Shown: positions 58,690 through 64,000 of the stretch, one piece after another
How positions within the stretch are numbered: the stretch's first letter is position 1
Layout: every line of letters begins with the position of its first letter
From: a cyanobacterium PCC 7702
Lineage (GTDB): Bacteria > Cyanobacteriota > Cyanobacteriia > Cyanobacteriales > Nostocaceae
Assembly (NCBI GenBank): GCA_000332255.1
Contig: KB235926.1
Coordinates: 1,166,498 to 1,230,497 of the forward strand
Direction of reading: 5' to 3'
Length of the DNA stretch: 64,000 nucleotides
Made by a program: the position numbers and the translations under genes
Notes under the pieces: model-generated
The model's database searches: none
Told to the model about the DNA's origin: nothing
Seen by the model: the letters and a program-made list of their open reading frames with translations, nothing else

Positions 58690-60237
58690 GTGATTGAGGC
58701 AGAAGTTCACTTATCATTACATAACTTCCTGCGATCGCAGGCGGGTTTTCCTTGTTGGCCCCATCACTTAACGATGGCACGTTTGGTAGCGCGCGCCTTG
58801 CGGTTGAAACGCAGCGCCCTCATTCAAGTTGGTGCAGTTTGCGGCTACCAAGGACGCTATCGTACTAGCTTCGTAGCTTCGGCTCTGATGTGGCAAGGCC
58901 CCGTGATTATTGTTGCCCCAGAAGCCGTGCAGCAGCGTCTTACAAAAGTAGAAATTCCCCGTCTTCAACAGTGGCTGCAGCGAAACAAAGCAATCAGAAT
59001 CAATGACACCTGGCCCGGCGGTGAGTTTCAAGGACTGCTGCTGGTTTCTCCTCAGGCTTGGTTGACAGCACAGCTAAAAGGAAAAGGTGGATTCCCCGAT
59101 GGCATTCCCACAATTATAGACGGCGTAGATGATTTAGAAGATTGGGTATGCCAACAGCTGACCCTAACCTTGAAACCCTACGATTGGGATAGTCTGGTGC
59201 TTGCTTGTCCAAACCAAGCTGAGACAATTCGCCACACGCGAATCAAACTAACTCACCAGCTATTTCAACACCCCCCCAATCCCTACGAATGCTATCTCAT
59301 CTCCCAAGCAGAAATAGATGTTCTCAACCAGCTTTATTCGTCTGTAGAGTCAGCCAGCTTACCTGAGGCTTGGCAACAATTTTGGCAGCAATTTCAACAG
59401 GTAAACCAAAATTCCTGTTTTCAAACAACTTTGTTGTGGTGTACCATAAACCGCCGTCAGGGATTGTTTTCTTTACACTGCGCTCCTGTTGAAATCGCAA
59501 AAATTCTTTCGCCTATTTGGCAGCGACAACCTGTGGTGTTAATTGGCAGTACCTTAGAAGCAGAAACAGAAGCGCCAATTTTCCGCCAGCGCTTTGGATT
59601 GGGCGAGTTAACTTGTCTGAAGTTCTCAGATAGCCAAACAGAGGCAATACAGCTGTACGTTCCCTATCAGTTACCTTTGCCCAATACACCAGAATTTCAA
59701 GCTGCTTTTATTCACAAAGTCCGCACTTTAGTATGTCTGAGCGCAACATCGCCAGGTTTAACGGTGGTTTTGGTGGGAGATGTACCGCTTAAATCTCAAG
59801 TAGGAACAATTCTGGCTTCTGAGTTTGGTTCGCGGGTGCAAGTAGAAAAAACTTGTTTGGACGAAAATGGCATTTTAATTGCTGGCTGGGAATTTTGGCG
59901 AGAGCATCAAGGGCGTTTGCCTGCTCCACAGCTAATTATTATTGCTACTTTACCGTTGCCGTCGTTAGAAAATCCCCTCATCGCTGGCAAAGTTGCTTAC
60001 TACAAGCGATCGCATCAAGACTGGTTCCGTTTATTTCTCCTACCCACTGCTTTGAACGAATTACAACGGGCGATCGCTCCTGCTAGAGAAAATCAAGGTA
60101 TCGTAGCTTTACTCGACAGTCGCGTCCTCAATCGTAGCTACGGCGCCCAAGTTTTAGCAGCCCTCAGTCCCCTAGCACGCATTAACTATCTCGAACCCAG
60201 TCTCTTTTCTCAAACCAATGAGGATAATTCCCCATAG
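58690..60237 (+). CDS. Degenerate DinG/XPD-like helicase
   Basis: This 515-residue protein follows the layout of DinG-type (superfamily 2, Rad3/XPD) helicases. The P-loop position reads GAVCGYQGRYRTS (48-60), with Arg in place of the usual GKT lysine and no GxGKT. The DEAH-box position reads IIDGVDDLED (142-151). The C-terminal domain keeps PQLIIIATLPLPSLENPLIA and LNELQRAIAPARENQGIVAL with RSYGAQVLAAL, matching DinG motifs V-VI except that the GR finger of motif VI is lost. ATP hydrolysis is therefore unlikely. The frame is intact with normal codon use, so it is probably a retained pseudoenzyme. Confidence 0.72.
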   Translation: MIEAEVHLSLHNFLRSQAGFPCWPHHLTMARLVARALRLKRSALIQVGAVCGYQGRYRTSFVASALMWQGPVIIVAPEAVQQRLTKVEIPRLQQWLQRNKAIRINDTWPGGEFQGLLLVSPQAWLTAQLKGKGGFPDGIPTIIDGVDDLEDWVCQQLTLTLKPYDWDSLVLACPNQAETIRHTRIKLTHQLFQHPPNPYECYLISQAEIDVLNQLYSSVESASLPEAWQQFWQQFQQVNQNSCFQTTLLWCTINRRQGLFSLHCAPVEIAKILSPIWQRQPVVLIGSTLEAETEAPIFRQRFGLGELTCLKFSDSQTEAIQLYVPYQLPLPNTPEFQAAFIHKVRTLVCLSATSPGLTVVLVGDVPLKSQVGTILASEFGSRVQVEKTCLDENGILIAGWEFWREHQGRLPAPQLIIIATLPLPSLENPLIAGKVAYYKRSHQDWFRLFLLPTALNELQRAIAPARENQGIVALLDSRVLNRSYGAQVLAALSPLARINYLEPSLFSQTNEDNSP

Positions 60238-60340
60238 TTAACCATAATTTACAAACAGCTACTCTACCCTGCCCATGAAAAAATAAAAACGTAATCTCTC
60301 AGATTTCAAAATTTTACATTTTCTAGCACAGGTGAAGCAT

Positions 60341-60559
60341 ATGGGTGAAGCAAAACGTCGTAAAGCCGCACTAGGTGAAAAATACAGCAAGCAAAAAGAT
60401 TCTCGCATTCTACCTTGGATTCCAATTACGAAATCCCAGTCGGAATTATTTATGAAATGGACGACTCGCGGTACCTGGATTGGTATCGGTATTATGGTTG
60501 TCGCTTGGATAGCAATCCGTTTTATCGGCCCTGCTTTCGGCTGGTGGCAAGTAGTCTAA
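60341..60559 (+). CDS. DUF2839 small membrane protein
   Basis: This 72-residue protein starts at ATG 60341 (MGEAKRRKAALGEKYSKQKD); a GTG nine bases earlier is in frame, but MGEAKRR is the family start. It then reads LPWIPITKSQSELFMKWTTR and one membrane span (WIGIGIMVVAWIAIRFIGPA). This is the cyanobacterial DUF2839 family of unknown function. AGGTG lies just upstream. Confidence 0.88.
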   Translation: MGEAKRRKAALGEKYSKQKDSRILPWIPITKSQSELFMKWTTRGTWIGIGIMVVAWIAIRFIGPAFGWWQVV

Positions 60560-61232
60560 ATTACTGACATTGCTGATAACAGCAAAACAATGCCAAACTC
60601 CTCATGCCTCTGCCGCAGCACTAATTATGGTTTATGGTGTCAAATAAGACAGCTTCATTACCAAGGCTGTCTTGAAATTTTAATTGCTACTGAGATAAAT
60701 TATATTAATCATTAACACTCTTTCATATAATTTCAATTTTATTGCAGCCACTTTACAATTCTTATTTTCTATTTTTAAAGTGTAATTAGTTACTTTTTTC
60801 CAGTCTTTTTTTAATGAAAAATACTGCCTAAATGGCAACATTTTTTGATAGGGTTTAGTTATATTGTCAGGGATAAGTCAAACAATTTGGGTTTTACACC
60901 TGGGATCGTGGATGAAGTAAAGGTATTGTACAGGCAAATCACTGTCGACTATTTGCTAAACCACTACCAATCTCAGAGCGCCAAAGCATCTACCACATTC
61001 TCTGAATCTAGGTAATCTAAAATCAAGTACTCCAAGCAAGACCGCCTAACTATATTTGCAAATCACCAATATTAAGCAGGGAGTGAACGCCAAAGACATT
61101 AAATATAAGAGTCTTGCCTGTAGACTAGCAATTACGATGCAATACATAGCTTTTCAATAGTTGACTTGTGCTAATTATGAGTTAGTCTTGTAGCGGGTCT
61201 TTTTCCGAAATCGTCTGCCCTGACAGAAGTGT
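60560..61232 (+). other. Intergenic region after the DUF2839 gene
   Basis: Apart from the terminator at 60646-60683 the 673 bases hold no clear gene. A GTG at about 60910 opens 35 codons (VDEVKVLYRQITVDYLLNHY, then QSQSAKASTTFSESR) that look coding-like, but I recognise nothing and see no Shine-Dalgarno sequence. Confidence 0.4.
60646..60683 (+). terminator. Terminator after the DUF2839 gene
   Basis: AAGACAGC (60646-60653) and GCTGTCTT (60666-60673) form a perfect 8 bp stem with a 12-base loop, followed by GAAATTTTAATT. It is 87 bases past the stop. Confidence 0.6.
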
Positions 61233-61445
61233 ATGAAGAGAATATTAAGCTTGGCAGTTCTGTCTGATATTTTGTTCTCAGGAATTGAATATTTTGATAC
61301 GGCACCTGTAGCCGCAATCAACTACCCTAAGCTAGGTAGTTCTATACAGAGACTTTATCTAAATCCGTGTCTGGCAATTGTAATAAATAGCTTACAATAC
61401 CAGTTAATGAGAAAATCTAAAGAAAATATAAAAGGGATCGCATGA
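61233..61445 (+). CDS. Possible small hypothetical protein
   Basis: A 70-codon frame starts MKRILSLAVLSDILFSGIEY, like a weak signal peptide with possible cleavage after APVAA near residue 28. The rest (LGSSIQRLYLNPCLAIVINS) has no known motif. It lacks a strong ribosome-binding site and lies 22 bases before the DUF1815 gene. It may be real, a relic or chance. Confidence 0.3.
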   Translation: MKRILSLAVLSDILFSGIEYFDTAPVAAINYPKLGSSIQRLYLNPCLAIVINSLQYQLMRKSKENIKGIA

Positions 61446-61467
61446 CCGTGGTGGTAGGAGGAAAATA

Positions 61468-61827
61468 GTGTTTTTAAGATTAGCGCAACAACACCGACAA
61501 TTTGTCCAGGACTTGGTAATGAACCTGCAAGCTCTGGCTACTGTACTCGAACGGCGCGGCTATCCCGCGTCTTGCTATACATGTGGCGATCAAATGAACA
61601 GCGCTTCATTCATGGTCAGCTTGGGAGAGAACCACCTGATTCGGTTTTTAGTATCCGACTACGGAATTACTTGGACTGAAATGCGGGACGATCGCGAACT
61701 AATGAAGTTAGAAGGTGCAGAAGCGGTCAGTCAACTACAAGAACTGGCCAACATCGTCAAGTACCCTACCCAGGTTCCAATAGGTAAAAAACCTCATTCA
61801 GTGCTACCAAGTAATGTGATTAAGTAG
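61468..61827 (+). CDS. DUF1815 family protein
   Basis: This 119-residue protein starts at GTG 61468 (MFLRLAQQHRQFVQDLVMNL), preceded by GGAGGAAAATA. It continues ERRGYPASCYTCGDQMNSAS, VSLGENHLIRFLVSDYGITW and ELMKLEGAEAVSQLQELANI, matching the cyanobacteria-specific DUF1815. It carries a Cys pair (CYTCG). The function is unknown. It is soluble. Confidence 0.88.
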   Translation: MFLRLAQQHRQFVQDLVMNLQALATVLERRGYPASCYTCGDQMNSASFMVSLGENHLIRFLVSDYGITWTEMRDDRELMKLEGAEAVSQLQELANIVKYPTQVPIGKKPHSVLPSNVIK

Positions 61828-62335
61828 GGTAGTGTGAAAAAAGCAATGTTCAAATGGCAAATTGGGAATTGGGAGTCAGTTTCAACTGTATAGTTCAAGG
61901 TCGATAGTACAAAACTGTTGACTGCTAAGCGAGAACTGGTCCCAACCCCGACCAGAAATATAAAGCATCTATTTTTCATCTATTTTTCGTCCAGAAAAAG
62001 CTGCTATCTGGCAGCATGCTTTGTCAGGATCGCAAACTAAATCTTAAGTTCCAAAAAGTAGAAATTTTTTGTGTCTGCAGCTTCAACCTGCGAGCAGACT
62101 TTCTCACTCTATTGTTGATATAACTTGCCAGAGTTATTACGTAATCAATAAAGCAGTTTACGCACTAGAACTACTATTTCCATTGCTAAAAACCTAGTAC
62201 GGTAGCAGTAACAATATCGCCACAAATCTCCACATTAATTTGCTAGTTGCCAGAGAAAAATATTTGCCGAAGGTAGCTGCTTTTTATGCTATTTAAGTTG
62301 TGGAACACCTATATAGTTGCTGCGTAGAATTGAAA
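61828..62335. other. Intergenic region before the thioesterase gene
   Basis: The 508 bases contain no credible gene. A short GCTGC/GCAGC stem lies at about 62000-62016. The minus-strand frame of about 60 codons at 61794-61979 overlaps the DUF1815 end and is not convincing. Confidence 0.45.
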
Positions 62336-62833
62336 ATGTCTGAAGAAAAACAAAATAATAACCAACTACCGACAAGTGCTATTACCAACCAATCTAGTAG
62401 CACATCTGAGTATTGGTTTGAATACCCAGTAAGAGCACAACCCCATCACACTGACTATCTGGGCGTAGTTTGGCACGGTACTTATATAGCTTGGATGGAA
62501 GAAGCACGGGTAGAATGCTTACGTTCCATTGGCGTAGAATATGCCGATCTCGTCGCTTTAGGTTGCGATTTACCAGTTGTAGAATTGTCAGTGCGATATC
62601 ATCGCTCTATTCACCTAGGGATGGTGGCGGTAGTCAGAACCCGTATGCTAGAAGCTAGTGGTGTTCGTATTGATTGGGAATACGTAATTGACTCTCCAGA
62701 CAGACAAGATTTATACGTAACAGCTAAAGTAACATTAGTAGCAGTGGATCGGGAAAGAGGTAAAATTCTGCGTCAGTTACCAGCCAACGTTCAGGATGTG
62801 TTGGCAAAGATTTCAGCATCTTTGAATAAGTAA
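62336..62833 (+). CDS. Acyl-CoA thioesterase, hot-dog fold (YbgC/4HBT family)
   Basis: Starting at ATG 62336 (MSEEKQNNNQLPTSAITNQS), 165 residues with a disordered N-terminus of about 28 residues, then a single hot-dog domain: PVRAQPHHTDYLGVVWHGTY with the catalytic Asp, WMEEARVECLRSIGVEYADL, and VRYHRSIHLGMVAVVRTRML. A GTG 36 bases upstream is in frame but less likely. In cyanobacteria a related enzyme, Slr0204, hydrolyses DHNA-CoA in phylloquinone synthesis; this one has a longer N-terminus, so the substrate is open. Confidence 0.83.
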   Translation: MSEEKQNNNQLPTSAITNQSSSTSEYWFEYPVRAQPHHTDYLGVVWHGTYIAWMEEARVECLRSIGVEYADLVALGCDLPVVELSVRYHRSIHLGMVAVVRTRMLEASGVRIDWEYVIDSPDRQDLYVTAKVTLVAVDRERGKILRQLPANVQDVLAKISASLNK

Positions 62834-62872
62834 TACCCTTTCTCCCCATGCAGGAGCGTAAATATTCTTGGC

Positions 62873-62900
62873 TTGTAGTGAGGACTTAAACTCACTACAA
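62873..62900. repeat. Dispersed palindromic repeat
   Basis: TTGTAGTGAG and CTCACTACAA form a perfect 10 bp inverted repeat with an 8-base loop, between the thioesterase gene and a minus-strand gene. Sequences of the GTAGTGAGGACT...CTCACTAC type recur widely in cyanobacterial spacers. It could also act as a terminator on the minus strand, where TTTTTT precedes rather than follows it, so the repeat reading is better. Confidence 0.5.
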
Positions 62901-62915
62901 AAAACCATACCTAGT

Positions 62916-63098
62916 TCATCGCCTGAGATTGTGAGTCAACTTTACTATGTGATTCCAAATATCTTGAGGACCGATGCCATAACCAACCTTTAACAAAACA
63001 ATAACCGCAGCAATTATCAATGCATTTTTTACACTTGTTTTAATGACCTTAACTAATACAGTAAATACTATCCAAGCTATAATTAGTGCAACCAGCAT
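62916..63098 (-). CDS. Small conserved membrane protein
   Basis: This 60-residue protein has one long or two short hydrophobic segments (MLVALIIAWIVFTVLVKVIK; ALIIAAVIVLLKVGYGIGP), then DIWNHIVKLTHNLRR. AGGAG lies 11 bases before the ATG on the minus strand. I have seen near-identical small proteins of this type (VGYGIGPQDIW) across cyanobacteria, annotated hypothetical. The function is unknown. Confidence 0.7.
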   Translation of the reverse strand: MLVALIIAWIVFTVLVKVIKTSVKNALIIAAVIVLLKVGYGIGPQDIWNHIVKLTHNLRR

Positions 63099-63188
63099 AA
63101 GCTATAAGCTCCTAAAAAACAGTCCTTGTTGGGTTGGCTTGCAACTAAGAATTCATTTTGTTTTCATCCGCTTATCAACTTGTAGTTA

Positions 63189-63290
63189 ATGCCAGATAAT
63201 TCACCACACCAAAAATTTGGTTGGGAGGTTTATCTGCGGACTGTTACTGAGCGTAATTATCAACTATGTAATTTCCGAAATATAGAATAA
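63189..63290 (+). CDS. Possible short ORF
   Basis: An ATG at 63189 opens 33 codons (MPDNSPHQKFGWEVYLRTVT then ERNYQLCNFRNIE). The composition looks coding-like, but there is no ribosome-binding site and no known family. It may be the truncated start of a lost gene. Confidence 0.2.
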   Translation: MPDNSPHQKFGWEVYLRTVTERNYQLCNFRNIE

Positions 63291-63397
63291 TTACATACAT
63301 GCTTCGGGTATTTTTTAAAAGCTATTGCGAGCATCATTTCGTTTAACTAACAATTCTCCGGATCCTTACTAAAATCAATCAATTCTACCATAGAAGA

Positions 63398-63830
63398 ATG
63401 AACGTGAGGTGCGGTGCGGTTAGTATAAGTTTGGTTATAGCGCTGTTATCTTTTGTGCCGTTATCAATTGTTTTGCGTGCATCGGCGCAGCAGTCGCGTA
63501 CTAATAAATCTTGGCTCGACCATTTGCTGGTAAATTGGAACCAACAGGGAAGCAATTTTCCCCAATTACCGCGTCCGTCTGCAACTATGGGTGCAGCTAG
63601 CTGGTACGTCAACTAACGAGCGTTGCAGAAACAGCAGTGGCGCGAAAGGGTTGGACTTTGTACGCTCAAGCCTACAGCTACAGAAGCCATACCGGGTGCT
63701 GATGGAATATGCTGACCGTTGGGATATCAGGCTTTAGTTAACACCCGTCAGCGTGAATACCGCAGGCAAGTGTCAAACAAAGCACTCAGAGCAAGTTTGC
63801 TTTTTGGTAAGGACTGGCTGTTAATCGCAA
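63398..63830 (+). pseudogene. Decayed secreted LppP/LprE-like protein
   Basis: One frame from ATG 63398 reads a signal peptide (SISLVIALLSFVPLSIVLRA), then SWLDHLLVNWNQQGSNFPQL, and meets a stop at 63614. The same frame then continues with GADGIC, a second stop near 63710, and PLGYQALVNTRQ. Both NWN.-G--.P and GADGMC-PLGYQ match cyanobacterial secreted proteins with an LppP/LprE-type domain, where the order is the same and the motif is uninterrupted. Middle and C-terminal parts are poorly conserved. Two in-frame stops and a missing segment point to a pseudogene. Confidence 0.5.
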
Positions 63831-64000
63831 TCGGAGAAGAAAAATCGAACTGCAGCGATGTTTGTATCTATTTTTACTAATAAAAATACAGTTAGTTGTC
63901 GGCGACAGCAGATGCGATCGCTTTTTTGCTTGATTTGAAATCAATGGGACATCACTGCAAATTTCGAACCTAGCCAGTACAAAGCGAGGGTGTTTAACAG
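63831..64000. other. Window-end sequence
   Basis: The last 170 bases hold no feature that I can identify, apart from one HIP1 site near 63915. Confidence 0.4.

Noticed and set aside
61794..61979. Minus-strand frame of 61 codons
   Set aside because: It overlaps the DUF1815 gene end, has no recognisable family and no ribosome-binding site.

Overview
The window is a stretch of cyanobacterial chromosome. The evidence is many copies of the HIP1 palindrome GCGATCGC, plus lineage-typical genes: PsbY, a high-light-inducible protein, the complex C (cytochrome b6f) cofactor assembly protein CcbB, a Tic21-like DUF3611 protein, and small DUF2839, DUF1815 and DUF3155 proteins. Other support comes from a Group 1 sigma factor with the cyanobacterial acidic N-terminus and a PilMNOQ cluster without PilP. 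Base composition looks to be low-40s percent GC by eye. The sequence alone does not fix the genus; a filamentous or other large-genome lineage is my inference from the wide, repeat-bearing intergenic spaces and relic genes.

Layout. 0-3 kb: treY (trehalose synthesis), broken by a frameshift. 3-12.3 kb: ChaB-like protein, a small PirA-like gene, a SAM hydrolase, two GlcD-type FAD oxidases flanking a Zn/Mn-type ABC transporter operon, a GDSL hydrolase and miaA. 12.5-20.6 kb: gyrB, a 1.6 kb gene-free stretch, sigA, an hli gene, map, a cupredoxin, a VOC protein and a conserved small protein. 20.8-23 kb: gamma-class carbonic anhydrase-like protein, psbY and folC. 23.2-30.1 kb: an orphan sugar-binding lipoprotein and pilM-pilN-pilO-pilQ. 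30.3-39.5 kb: DUF4336 protein, holin-like and Pmp3-like membrane proteins, nth, a site-2 protease, serS, a Tic21-like protein, a PadR regulator, ccbB and a DUF3155 protein. 39.8-50.1 kb: a GAF-domain histidine kinase resembling Hik2/CSK, sbcC, a decayed PAS-GAF sensor, a pentapeptide-repeat protein, a repeat-bearing spacer, a membrane protein and an M28 peptidase. 50.2-64 kb: dnaK-dnaJ, hflX, cofG, an M48 peptidase, a degenerate DinG-like helicase, small conserved proteins, a thioesterase and a decayed secreted protein.

Most genes are housekeeping. Multi-gene units are the three-gene metal ABC operon, pilMNO (overlapping or nearly so) with pilQ downstream, and dnaK with dnaJ. No rRNA, tRNA, CRISPR array, intact transposase, prophage or defence island was seen. 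The most novel material is non-coding or degenerate. It includes a well-formed promoter-to-terminator unit without an ORF at 56.64-56.83 kb, a two-copy tandem terminator-bearing repeat at 47.24-47.53 kb, and a GC-rich hairpin-dense island at 37.59-37.80 kb. It also includes an enriched AGCTAGCT palindrome, a DinG-like protein that has lost its P-loop lysine, and short-repeat-like sequence read through in frame in miaA.
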